In this document: one piece after another, positions 33,345 to 41,581 of the stretch
How positions within the stretch are numbered: the first letter of the stretch is position 1
Layout of the letters: each line of letters starts with the position of its first letter
NCBI RefSeq assembly: GCF_003347595.2
Contig: NZ_QCZK02000038.1
Coordinates: forward strand, 104,354-168,353
Direction of reading: 5' to 3'
DNA from: Botryobacter ruber
Lineage (GTDB): Bacteria > Bacteroidota > Bacteroidia > Cytophagales > Hymenobacteraceae
Length of the DNA: 64,000 nt
Translations under genes and position numbers: made by a program
Notes under the pieces: model-generated
Databases searched by the model: none
Seen by the model: only the letters and a program-made list of their open reading frames with translations
What the model was told of the DNA's origin: nothing

Positions 33345-33415
33345 GACTTCTCACAGCTACGCTGGCTCCCTTCGGCTCTCGCCTCGGGAATGGTCGAAAT
33401 GACAATTAATTATTT
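33345..33415. repeat. Intergenic repeat fragment (CAGCTACGCTGGCTCCCTTC type)
   Basis: The block TCACAGCTACGCTGGCTCCC, then TTCGGCTCTCGCCTCGGGAA, then GGTCGAAATGACA looks like a repeat I associate with intergenic regions of Cytophagales genomes. Only one copy is in the window, so the call rests on memory rather than comparison. Confidence 0.4.
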
Positions 33416-33438
33416 TTGGTTTTAGCCTGATGGCTATG

Positions 33439-33489
33439 GTCGGATTACAAATCCGACGGCTCCCGGAATTCGGATTGCAAATCCGAATC
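33439..33489. repeat. Pair of short palindromes (TCGGATTgCAAATCCGA type)
   Basis: GTCGGATTACAAATCCGAC (33439-33457) and ATTCGGATTGCAAATCCGAAT-type sequence (33469-33489) are both palindromic and related. Similar units lie at about 33158-33176 and 33190-33205. They look like REP-type palindromic units; no RAYT transposase is present in the window. Confidence 0.65.
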
Positions 33490-33609
33490 AGCAAGAACTT
33501 GACTGATTTCTTTGTGATTCCGAGTCAGTAAAATTTGCCTTTACAAACGGGCTTCATCGTTCCCACCTTTACCGCTGCGCTCTAACTGGCGGTATGAAAG
33601 GACATGGTT

Positions 33610-35598
33610 TCAATCCTGTTTCATAAACTTCGCAAACTGCATAACATCAACGTGCTTGCCTACTACATAGATAATATCGTCCTGCATGATTTTGGTATAC
33701 GCATTGACGTCCAGCAGGGAGTCTCCGTGCCTTTTAATGGCGACGATGGTCACGTTGAACCTTACCCGTATCTCAGCTTCTATCAACGTTCTTCCTACAA
33801 TAGAGGCATCGTCGGTGTAGACGCGCAGGCTCGCCACTTCCAGGTCCGGCAAGTCCAGCGCCATGTTATTTACGGAACCTTTGTGTCCGGAAATAGTGCG
33901 GAGCATGTCGTAGTTATCGGCCCGGATGCCATCGGTAAAGCTTTCGATCTCGTCTCGCGGTACCAGGTACTTTGACAAAACCCTTGTAAAAATCTCAATC
34001 GAGGTTTCAAACTCCTCCGGGATCACCTCGTCTGCCCCTAATTTATAGTTCTCGTCCATCTCCTGCACAAACCGCGTCCGGACAATAATATGCACTTTGT
34101 CGCTCATCTGGCGGATAGCCGCAATAATCCGCTTGGTGGCTTCCGGGTCAGAAATGGCGATGACCACCACCCGGGCTTTGTTGATATTTACGTGGTTCAG
34201 CAGCACGCCATGCACGGCATCGCCATAGAGGATAGGCTCGCCTAACTGCCTTTCTGTCTTGACGGTAACGGCATTCAGCTCAATAATGACATAAGGTATC
34301 TGGGCATGTTTAGCTGCTTTGGCTACATTGCGGCCGTTAATACCATACCCGATGATGATAATGTGGTCGTCGAGGGTATCATGAAAATCGGGTGCGGCCT
34401 CCGGGTTTGCTTTCTGGTTCAGCAAATGGACCGGCAACCTGGAGCTTATCCTGCGGGAGATCTCGTGGTAATAATCAATAACAAAAGGAGTGATGGCCAT
34501 GGTCAGCAGCGATACCGATAAAAAGTACTGGTACGTTTCCTCCGACAATAAACCGTATTGGATACCGGTTTTGGAAAGAATGAAAGCAAATTCCCCCACC
34601 TGGAACAGCGACAAGCCCACGAGGGTAGAAGTCCGCCACGGAAACTTCAGAGTTTTGGCAGCCAGCGTGGCAACAAGCCCTTTGAGCAGGAAAGTAGCGG
34701 CCGTAAAGAGCAGGATGACGAGCAAATGCTGCAGCATAAACCCGAAGTCGAGCAGCATCCCGATCGACACAAAGAAAAAGCTGGTGAAAATTTCACGGAA
34801 AGGCAGAATATTGCTGGTCGCCTGGTGACTGTATTCTGATTCCGAAATGATCAGGCCGGCCATAAAAGCCCCCAGGGCCAGCGATAAGCCGAGGCTGGAG
34901 GTAAACCAGGCAACGGCAAAGCAGATAACGACCACGCAAAGAATAAACAGCTCCTTGCTTTTAGTGCGGGCCACCTGGTCCAGCAGCCAGGGCACCAGGT
35001 AACGGGCGCTTACCAGTACAAACAGCACCACAAGCCCGCCCTTCAGGGCCATCAGGAGCAGTTCTGTGCCAATATTCTCCGATTCACCGCCCATCAGCGG
35101 CGTGATCAGCATCAGGGGCACCACCACGATGTCCTGGAAAATCAGGATGCCGAGCACAATCTTGCCGTGCGGACTGTTCAATTCGCCTTTGTCCTGCAGG
35201 ATTTTAAGCACTATGGCCGTACTGCTCAGGGCAATCAGGAAACCCATAAAAAAGGATTCCCCGGTTCCGAACCCAAGCACCAGCATGAGCAGGCAAACCG
35301 TCCCGATTGTCAGCAGCACCTGGGAAGCGCCGCCCAGCAGCACCGTTTTTTTGATAAGGGCCAGGCTTTTGAGGGAAAATTCCATCCCGATGATAAACAG
35401 AAGCAGAATGACCCCGATCTCGGCCAGCACCTCGATGTCGTGGGTGGAGGTAAGGAGGCTCAAGCCATGCGGACCAGCTATTACCCCTGTTGCCAGAAAG
35501 CCCAGGATGGTAGGCAGCCTGAACCGCTGGAACAGCAGGATAACCACCACAGCCAGGCCAAGCACAATGACAATATCAGCCAATAATGGGATTTCCAT
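33610..35598 (-). CDS. CPA2 cation:proton antiporter with RCK domains (KefB-like)
   Basis: 662 aa. The N-terminal half is a Na+/H+-exchanger domain of about 12 transmembrane helices (from IVIVLGLAVVVILLF, with LGFLATGVIAGPHGLSLL). Around 415 it changes to a TrkA-N Rossmann domain with the nucleotide motif IIIIGYGINGRNVAKAA. A TrkA-C domain follows at the C-terminus (LEVASLRVYTDDASIVGRTL). This architecture fits KefB-type K+/H+ antiport or efflux under ligand control. The ion is not determinable from sequence. No ancillary KefF/G gene is adjacent. Confidence 0.93.
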   Translation of the reverse strand: MEIPLLADIVIVLGLAVVVILLFQRFRLPTILGFLATGVIAGPHGLSLLTSTHDIEVLAEIGVILLLFIIGMEFSLKSLALIKKTVLLGGASQVLLTIGTVCLLMLVLGFGTGESFFMGFLIALSSTAIVLKILQDKGELNSPHGKIVLGILIFQDIVVVPLMLITPLMGGESENIGTELLLMALKGGLVVLFVLVSARYLVPWLLDQVARTKSKELFILCVVVICFAVAWFTSSLGLSLALGAFMAGLIISESEYSHQATSNILPFREIFTSFFFVSIGMLLDFGFMLQHLLVILLFTAATFLLKGLVATLAAKTLKFPWRTSTLVGLSLFQVGEFAFILSKTGIQYGLLSEETYQYFLSVSLLTMAITPFVIDYYHEISRRISSRLPVHLLNQKANPEAAPDFHDTLDDHIIIIGYGINGRNVAKAAKHAQIPYVIIELNAVTVKTERQLGEPILYGDAVHGVLLNHVNINKARVVVIAISDPEATKRIIAAIRQMSDKVHIIVRTRFVQEMDENYKLGADEVIPEEFETSIEIFTRVLSKYLVPRDEIESFTDGIRADNYDMLRTISGHKGSVNNMALDLPDLEVASLRVYTDDASIVGRTLIEAEIRVRFNVTIVAIKRHGDSLLDVNAYTKIMQDDIIYVVGKHVDVMQFAKFMKQD

Positions 35599-35736
35599 AT
35601 ATATTTTAAGGTAAATTACGTCGTTATATCAAGAACTTACACACTGTTCGGCAAAAGCGACAGTTTGTTGCAGAGCAGGTTGTTTAAATAGCTTTACTTG
35701 TAAACTTTTATTCATAACCGATGTTGCAAAAAATCC

Positions 35737-35877
35737 TGCTTCAAGTTTCCAACTTGGAGCTTTTTATCATGAAAGCTTTAAGCTTTCGTGTCTGAAATTA
35801 TATACTTTCATACTCACGCAAGTTGAAAACTTGCTGGAATGATAGCTCCAAGTTACGCTGCGCTAAACTTGAAGCAG
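35737..35877. repeat. 141-bp inverted-repeat element, relative of 11918-12075
   Basis: The outer left arm (from 35737, CTGCTTCAAGTTTCCAACTT) pairs imperfectly with the right arm (35844-35877, AGCTCCAAGTTACGCTGCGC and on). Inside are GAAAGCTTTAAGCTTTC (about 35771-35787) and GCAAGTTGAAAACTTGC (about 35818-35834). The latter palindrome is identical to the one inside the ccoI-ccoS element, and the right arms share AAGTTACGCTG and CGCTAAACTTG, showing common descent. Confidence 0.8.
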
Positions 35878-35889
35878 TTTTTCTGTTTT

Positions 35890-35936
35890 GGAGGAGCAAA
35901 GGCAATGGTCGCAGCTGCAGACAAATTTTCCCTTTA
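35890..35936 (+). repeat. Dispersed repeat, copy 14 (variant B)
   Basis: GGAGGAGCAAAGGCAATGGT then CGCAGCTGCAGACAAATTTT and CCCTT. It matches copy 3 (9067-9100) over about 34 bp with few changes, defining the second subfamily. Confidence 0.65.
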
Positions 35937-36032
35937 AGATTAGCTTCAAAGCCGCAGGTCCCGGACTTGATCAGGAGGGGACTTTTCCTGCTACCAAAAT
36001 TTGTGCGCAGCTACAGCTGAATCAAAATATCC

Positions 36033-36686
36033 TCAAGCACCTTCCCATTCGGCATAAAACTGGTCCAGGAAATCTTCCATGTAGCGGTGACGCTGTTCGG
36101 CCATTCTTTTTGCAGCAGCAGTATGCATACGGTCTTTGAGGAGCAATAGCTTTTCGTAAAAATGATTGATGGTAGGAGCGGTGCTCGCTTTGTAAGCCTC
36201 GAATGAGGTATGCAGTACCGGAGGTATTTCCGGATTATAAAGCGCACGTCCTTTATGCCCGCCGTACGCAAAGGCACGCGCAATGCCAATGGCACCAATG
36301 GCGTCCAGCCGGTCGGCATCCTGCACCACACACCCTTCGGCAGTGCTCATTGCCGAAGAAGTGCCGGCTCCTTTAAAGGAAATTTCCCGGATGATGGTAC
36401 AGACATGGGCAATGGTTTCCTCTGCTACAGATAGCTTCTCCAGCCATTCGCGCGCCATCCGCGGACCGACAGTTTCGTCTCCGCCATGAAACTTATGATC
36501 GCCGACATCATGTAGCAGCGCCGCCAGCTCCACCACAAACCGGTCTGCTGCTTCATGACGGGCAATTGCCAGTGTATTTTTCCAGACCCGGTAGACGTGC
36601 CACCAGTCATGCCCCGAGCCTTCGCCAGCCAGCAGGCCTTTTACAAAGGCTGCGGTGGCATCAATTATTTTATCGCTGTGCTGCAT
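36033..36686 (-). CDS. HD-domain metal-dependent phosphohydrolase
   Basis: 217 aa. The metal-binding set is visible in order: HDWWHVYRVWKN (first His, residues about 25-36), ALLHDVGDHKFHGGD (HD pair) and a later Asp in VVQDADRLDAIGAIG. The layout and length fit the YedJ/YpgQ group of HD hydrolases; the substrate is not known. It appears monocistronic, in the same direction as the antiporter gene but separated by repeats. Confidence 0.9.
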   Translation of the reverse strand: MQHSDKIIDATAAFVKGLLAGEGSGHDWWHVYRVWKNTLAIARHEAADRFVVELAALLHDVGDHKFHGGDETVGPRMAREWLEKLSVAEETIAHVCTIIREISFKGAGTSSAMSTAEGCVVQDADRLDAIGAIGIARAFAYGGHKGRALYNPEIPPVLHTSFEAYKASTAPTINHFYEKLLLLKDRMHTAAAKRMAEQRHRYMEDFLDQFYAEWEGA

Positions 36687-37176
36687 GCTTTCTTCCTGTA
36701 ATGAAAGGCAAAACTGCGAATTAATATGGTATACAGCAAAAGTAATGACAGGAGCAGTGCCTTAGAAGGAAGTTGAAAGGAGAGGGGGTATACTAACAGA
36801 TGTTATTATTTCGGGAGCAGGATACGAAAGACTATGCTTGCTTCGTTCAGTAAGCCAGTAGGATATATACGTAAAGCAGCAGGATAAAAATGTAAATATG
36901 TGGTTGCCCGGGTGAAGTAAGAGGTGCTTTTCTTGGCAATTAAAGGATTAAGCAGTACACTTGCCGCCGGTTTCCGAGATCAAATATGCACCGGATTAAA
37001 CTAAATTTGATTTCGGATGGTTGTGTAAAAGCTGCAGTATGAAGTTTTGCATGTTCCCTGTTTCAGAATCTTACCAGAAGAACAAAATTCATTTTGGTAG
37101 CCTCTGCTTTCGTAAAACTTCAGCAGCAGCGGGTGTGGTGGCAGGTGCAGCAGACTTTTGCAGCAAGCGTTACACG
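36687..37176. other. Divergent gap with repeat copy 15
   Basis: 490 bp between the divergent HD hydrolase and DUF481 genes. It contains dispersed repeat copy 15 (37121-37154). An in-frame extension of the DUF481 gene back to 37021 runs through this repeat and is not credible. Otherwise there is nothing I recognise. Confidence 0.5.
37121..37154 (+). repeat. Dispersed repeat, copy 15
   Basis: CAGCAGCAGCGGGTGTGGTG then GCAGGTGCAGCAGA, one of the better copies, only 23 bp before the ATG of the DUF481 gene. Confidence 0.85.
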
Positions 37177-37986
37177 ATGCTGGGCATACTCCTGGTAACG
37201 CTGCTGGTTGCCGCAGGACAGGCGGATGCCCAGATCCTGAACATAGAACGGTCGCGGGTAGCGCAGGATGCTGCAGATTATTTTACCGGCAAGGCGGCGT
37301 TTAATTTCTCGATGTTCAACAGGAATGCCGGCAGGAACAACCCGAACAACTTCCTGCAGCTGACCTTCGACGGAAGCAGCGCTTACGTGTCGGAGCAGCA
37401 CAGTTACCAGTTGCTGGGCAACCTGAATTACCTGCTGGTGAACTACACCTCCAGGGAATCGAGAAACACCGTTGCCAGTAACGGTTACGCGCATTTCCGG
37501 GTAAACCTGCTCCGGAAGCGACGGCTGTCGTACGAGTTGTTCACCCAATACCAGGCCGACCTGGCGCGCGGACTGGAGGTAAGATATTTAACCGGGGGTG
37601 GAATGCGCTATGCCCTGCTGCGGGAAGACGACGTGCATGTGGCAATCGGGAGCGGCCTGATGTACGAGCACGAAGCGTGGAAAGACCCGGAACAGGAGGG
37701 AAGGCTGCGGGTGGCTGACCTGCTGAAGTCGACGAACTATGCGAGTATACGGGCAAAGTTTAACGAGCAGGTAGGCGCCAATGTCATCGTCTATTACCAG
37801 ACCGGCTACGACCACACCATTGCCAGATTCCGGAACCGGGTCAGCGGCGATGTGAGTTTTGATGTGAAGGTACTAAACAGGCTGTCGCTGAAAACAAACT
37901 TCAGTTGTACCTTTGAGGATAAGCCGATTGTGCCGGTGACTAAGTTTGTTTATTCGATCACGAATGGGGTGCAGTATGCGTTTTGA
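37177..37986 (+). CDS. DUF481 outer-membrane beta-barrel protein
   Basis: 269 aa from the ATG at 37177, chosen because it opens directly into a signal peptide (MLGILLVTLLVAAGQADAQ, cleavage after AQA-like sequence) and because the upstream in-frame stretch is repeat sequence. The mature part has alternating amphipathic beta strands and ends in an aromatic residue (QYAF), as outer-membrane barrels do. The pattern NGYAHFRVNLLRKRRLSYELFTQYQ fits DUF481. Role unknown. It stands just before the AT-rich polysaccharide cluster but looks compositionally like the core genome. Confidence 0.8.
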   Translation: MLGILLVTLLVAAGQADAQILNIERSRVAQDAADYFTGKAAFNFSMFNRNAGRNNPNNFLQLTFDGSSAYVSEQHSYQLLGNLNYLLVNYTSRESRNTVASNGYAHFRVNLLRKRRLSYELFTQYQADLARGLEVRYLTGGGMRYALLREDDVHVAIGSGLMYEHEAWKDPEQEGRLRVADLLKSTNYASIRAKFNEQVGANVIVYYQTGYDHTIARFRNRVSGDVSFDVKVLNRLSLKTNFSCTFEDKPIVPVTKFVYSITNGVQYAF

Positions 37987-38140
37987 GGTAAGAGTGGAGA
38001 TGTTTTAAGTGCTTTAACTAGGAGGAAAGCTTATTTGGGATGGGAGTGACTGTCCAATTCTAATGCTACTGCCTGTTAGTTTAGCGGAAACAGAAAGAGA
38101 TATTTATTAAACATATGATAAGAATCAGATTTAAAATTTA

Positions 38141-38148
38141 TAATTTTG
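38141..38148 (+). promoter_or_regulatory. -7 element candidate of the polysaccharide cluster
   Basis: TAATTTTG matches the TAnnTTTG consensus exactly, 75 bp before the ATG of the first cluster gene. It is identical to the -7 element of ccoI. Confidence 0.5.
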
Positions 38149-38223
38149 CGGTTTGAATTAGGTAAAAGTTAGTGAGAAAATAATTTTCAGCTTTTTATTT
38201 AAACCTGTAGAAGAAGTACTCCA

Positions 38224-39006
38224 ATGCGTAATGCCCTTAGTGTTCTGTGTTTTTTAGCCGGTATTTTAATTTTTGGTTCCTGTGTTCCGCAAAAGAAGGT
38301 GTTGTTGTTGCAGGAGAACCCAAATGTAGAAAACCAGGGGAAAGCAGATAAATTACTAAAGACAATACCGTTACAAAAGCGGGTGTATACACTGAAGCCT
38401 GGGGATGTGCTTTCGTTGCAGGTGCAGAGCACAACGCCGGAAGAACTTAATTTTTTAGCTGCTCCGCCAGCCACTTTTGGAGCTACAGATCCGGTTTTGA
38501 GTGGTTATACCTTGGATGAGGAAGGAAATATGCTATTACCAGTGGTTGGAAAGCTAAGCCTACTCAACCTAAGTATGCCGGAGGCAAGAATTAAAATAGC
38601 AGAAGCTCTAAAGCCTTACTTAGCAGATCCTACCGTTAATCTCCGTTTGCTTACTTTTCGTTTTACTGTTTTAGGGGAAGTGGGTGCTCAAGGACAGTAT
38701 ACAACCCTACAGGATGATCTAAACGTATTGGATGCTCTTTCTTATGCAGGTGGTTTCACTCCTTTTTCAAATAGAGGGAATATTAGACTAATTCGTTATG
38801 AAGAGGGACATGCAAAGATTTATGCTATCAGTCTACTGGATAATGAAATAATCGGTAAGCAGAACTTTTTCATGATGCCAAATGATTTATTAATTGTAGA
38901 TCCTTTACCGGCGAAAAGCATAAAGGATAATTGGGTTGGTTCCCTTACTATTGGACTATCTGTAATATCCACGTTAATAATTATTTTAACAAGGTTAAAC
39001 CGGTAA
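38224..39006 (+). CDS. Polysaccharide export protein (OPX/Wza-like lipoprotein)
   Basis: 260 aa. The N-terminal signal ends in the lipobox IFGSC (near residue 20). The Poly_export domain follows (YTLKPGDVLSLQVQS through MLLPVVGKLSLLNLSMPEARIKIAEAL), then an SLBB domain (TVLGEVGAQGQYTTLQDDLNVLDALSYAGGF). A C-terminal hydrophobic segment (VGSLTIGLSVISTLIIILT) resembles the membrane-spanning helix of Wza. It would form the outer-membrane export channel. First gene of the cluster. Confidence 0.93.
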   Translation: MRNALSVLCFLAGILIFGSCVPQKKVLLLQENPNVENQGKADKLLKTIPLQKRVYTLKPGDVLSLQVQSTTPEELNFLAAPPATFGATDPVLSGYTLDEEGNMLLPVVGKLSLLNLSMPEARIKIAEALKPYLADPTVNLRLLTFRFTVLGEVGAQGQYTTLQDDLNVLDALSYAGGFTPFSNRGNIRLIRYEEGHAKIYAISLLDNEIIGKQNFFMMPNDLLIVDPLPAKSIKDNWVGSLTIGLSVISTLIIILTRLNR

Positions 39007-39042
39007 AATGTCATTTAAAAGAATAAGATAATTATAAAAAAA

Positions 39043-41442
39043 TTGGAAAGTAAAATTTTACAACAGCAGGAATCGCCATTTAATATTCAAAAAATTTTGA
39101 ATATGGTTCTTGCCTATTGGTATCTGATTTTAGGATCAGTAATGTTTGCTTTGTTTATCGCTTTTCTGATAAATAGGTACACAGAGCCTATTTTTGAGGT
39201 GAAATCCTCTGTAATGGTTAATGATCCGAAAGGAAAGTCAAATGCGAGTGCAAGTGCCGCCGCTGTGTTATATGGAGGAGATATGTTCAAAAGTGTAAAT
39301 AACCTGGCTAATGAAGCAATTGTTTTAAAAAGTAAAAGCCTGGTATTAGAAACTTTGCGGAAACTCGAATTTGATGTTACCTATTACCAGCAAGGAAAAA
39401 TAAAGCTTTCTGAAGCATATAAAGAAAGCTCTCCTTTTCGTGTAGAGTACGATACAGCATCCTTAGATATTCCTTATGAGGTAATGTTTAAGATTGATAT
39501 ACTTGATCCTAAGACATTTGTCATGTCTACAGAAAATGTAGCCTGGAACAGTCAATTAGAAAAGAGAGCGTTAGAGTTTGATAAGTATTATACGATCAAT
39601 AAATTTACCTTTAAAGTCATTTTAAAAAGCCCTCAGCTAAGTAATAACTCAAACGAGTTGATCTTTAAAATAAATAATCTAAATAACTTGGCATATAGAT
39701 ATGTCGGCGGATTGTCAGTTACACCCTTTTCTAAAGATGTATCCGTTTTAGATCTTAAATTAACCGGCCCAACCCCTTCCAAAGATATTGACTTTCTGAA
39801 TGCGCATATGGAAACCTATATGCACAATAATCTGCTTTTGAAAAACAAACAGGCTGTTAATACAGTCAATTTTATAGATGATCAGTTGCTGGAGATAGGA
39901 GATTCATTAAATATTATAGAAAGCAGACTTGAGAGTTTTAAACGCAACAATGTTAATCTTGACATAAGTAACTCTGGAAGCTCTATTGCGACAGGATTAC
40001 AGGAAATGGAAAGTGAAAAAGCTGTTTTATTACTAAATGCCGAGTATTACAAGTATCTGACGAATTACCTGAAGGCTGGAAAAGAACTTGAACAGGTAGT
40101 GGTTCCTTCTAATTTTGGTATTCAGGATCCTGTCTTAAATCAGTTAATAGGGCGATTAATTGAATTGCAAACAACAATTCTCGCTTTGACGCAAAGCAGG
40201 ACTCCGGACAACCCTGGGATTACTGAAAATCTTCGAGTTGCAAGAAAAGAAATGACAGAATTGCGGCAGAATATATTAGAAAGCATGAAAAACATAGTGG
40301 CTTCTAACAATATTGCCCTAAGAGAAGTAAATCAGCGTATAAATTCCGCATCAAATTCTTTGAGAAGTTTGCCTTCAGCTGAGCGTCAGTTTATTAACAT
40401 ACAGAGGTTACACAAACTTAGTGAAAATTTATACGTTTTCCTGATGGAAAAAAGGGCAGAAACCGGTATTGCAAAAGCTGCCAATACATCGGATGTAACT
40501 ATTATAAGTGAAGCACAGGTCTCTGCCAATATTGCACCTACATCTTCTAAAAACTATACTACTGCATTTTTACTAGGGTTAGCTTTGCCATTAGCCTTAA
40601 TTTTTGCTAAAGAATATTTCAATACCAAATTAAGTACGGTAGATGAACTCAAAAAAATGACTGCTGTTCCTGTTCTGGGAATAATTGGACATAACAAAAA
40701 AGAGAGCAGAACTTTAATTGACCAGAATCCAAAATCAGCCCTGGCAGAGGCCTTTCGTACCTTAAGGTCTAACTTGAAGTTTATGACCAGCAAAGATTCT
40801 GACCAGGCAAAATTAGTAGTTGTTACTTCTTCTATAAGCGGAGAAGGTAAAACATTTTCTGCTAAAAATCTGGCATATATCTTAGCTATTTCTAACGAAA
40901 AGACTTTGTTAATAAATGCTGATATGCGTAAACCAAATGACAACACTGATTTTGGTGTATCAAAAAACATAGGTTTAAGCAATTATTTAGCAGGACATAC
41001 CGGGCTTAACAATATAATTTATCAGTCTGTTCAGGAAAATTTGTTCATTCTTCCTTCAGGAGATATTCCTCCTAATCCGTCTGAATTGCTTTTAAGTGAA
41101 CGGATGAATGAATTGCTTAACAATTTAAGGCTTGATTTCGATTACATCATTATTGATACCCCCCCAGTTGGGATACTTTCCGATGGTCTTGAAATGATGC
41201 GTGTTGCAGATGTTAATATTTACATGGTAAGGCAGGATTATACTCCTAAAGCTTTCATTAAAGACCTTCAACAGCAATACGAATCAGGTAAGTTCAAAAA
41301 TACGGCCGTATTATTCAATGATGTTAACCAACAAAAATTAACCTATGGTTACGGTTATGGTTACGGTTATGGTTACGGTTATGGCTATTATGCAGAAGAT
41401 GTGAAATCCCGCACCTGGTGGAAACGTGTTTTACAATCTTAG
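39043..41442 (+). CDS. Wzc-like polysaccharide co-polymerase / BY-kinase
   Basis: 799 aa starting at TTG 39043; no in-frame ATG precedes it. Two transmembrane helices (about 25-45 and 505-525) flank a periplasmic Wzz domain with coiled coil (about 250-460). The cytoplasmic BY-kinase domain has Walker A SGEGKT (599-604), Walker A' LLINADMRKPN and Walker B YIIIDTPPVG. It ends in a striking Tyr-Gly tail (Y768-Y783, alternating Tyr and Gly), the expected autophosphorylation cluster. Family role: regulates polymer length and export with the OPX protein. Confidence 0.94.
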   Translation: MESKILQQQESPFNIQKILNMVLAYWYLILGSVMFALFIAFLINRYTEPIFEVKSSVMVNDPKGKSNASASAAAVLYGGDMFKSVNNLANEAIVLKSKSLVLETLRKLEFDVTYYQQGKIKLSEAYKESSPFRVEYDTASLDIPYEVMFKIDILDPKTFVMSTENVAWNSQLEKRALEFDKYYTINKFTFKVILKSPQLSNNSNELIFKINNLNNLAYRYVGGLSVTPFSKDVSVLDLKLTGPTPSKDIDFLNAHMETYMHNNLLLKNKQAVNTVNFIDDQLLEIGDSLNIIESRLESFKRNNVNLDISNSGSSIATGLQEMESEKAVLLLNAEYYKYLTNYLKAGKELEQVVVPSNFGIQDPVLNQLIGRLIELQTTILALTQSRTPDNPGITENLRVARKEMTELRQNILESMKNIVASNNIALREVNQRINSASNSLRSLPSAERQFINIQRLHKLSENLYVFLMEKRAETGIAKAANTSDVTIISEAQVSANIAPTSSKNYTTAFLLGLALPLALIFAKEYFNTKLSTVDELKKMTAVPVLGIIGHNKKESRTLIDQNPKSALAEAFRTLRSNLKFMTSKDSDQAKLVVVTSSISGEGKTFSAKNLAYILAISNEKTLLINADMRKPNDNTDFGVSKNIGLSNYLAGHTGLNNIIYQSVQENLFILPSGDIPPNPSELLLSERMNELLNNLRLDFDYIIIDTPPVGILSDGLEMMRVADVNIYMVRQDYTPKAFIKDLQQQYESGKFKNTAVLFNDVNQQKLTYGYGYGYGYGYGYGYYAEDVKSRTWWKRVLQS
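41344..41391 (+). repeat. In-frame Tyr-Gly codon repeat in the BY-kinase tail
   Basis: A repeated 12-bp unit GGTTACGGTTAT encodes alternating Tyr and Gly (16 codons, Y768-Y783). TAT and TAC codons alternate regularly, a sign of recent expansion by slippage. Changes in unit number would keep the frame. Confidence 0.85.
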
Positions 41443-41581
41443 TACTGTTCCTAAATGAGCTAATTCTGAACATTTTATTTAAGCAGGACTTGAATATTTT
41501 CGTGTTGGTCCAAGTTTATTCCGACCTATTGAAGTTGAATATTCGCTTTGTGATCTAAGTTTTATAAGAGTAAAACAGCAA

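Larger units (their letters stand above)
32908..33609. other. 700-bp gap packed with non-coding repeats
   Basis: It holds a 28-bp-armed inverted repeat (33021-33105), several small palindromes of the type CGGATTTGCAATCCG (about 33158-33210, 33439-33457, 33469-33489) and a block resembling a common Bacteroidota intergenic repeat (33345-33415). No ORF with recognisable protein features was found. It is the most repeat-dense non-coding stretch in the window. Confidence 0.6.
35599..36032. other. Gap holding an inverted-repeat element and one repeat copy
   Basis: 434 bp with the inverted-repeat element (35737-35877) and dispersed repeat copy 14 (35890-35936). The remainder, including 35599-35730 upstream of the antiporter start, is AT-rich and probably its promoter. 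Confidence 0.5.

Noticed and set aside
37021..37176. 52-codon N-terminal extension of the DUF481 gene
   Set aside because: The extension crosses dispersed repeat copy 15, and the downstream ATG at 37177 opens directly into a signal peptide.
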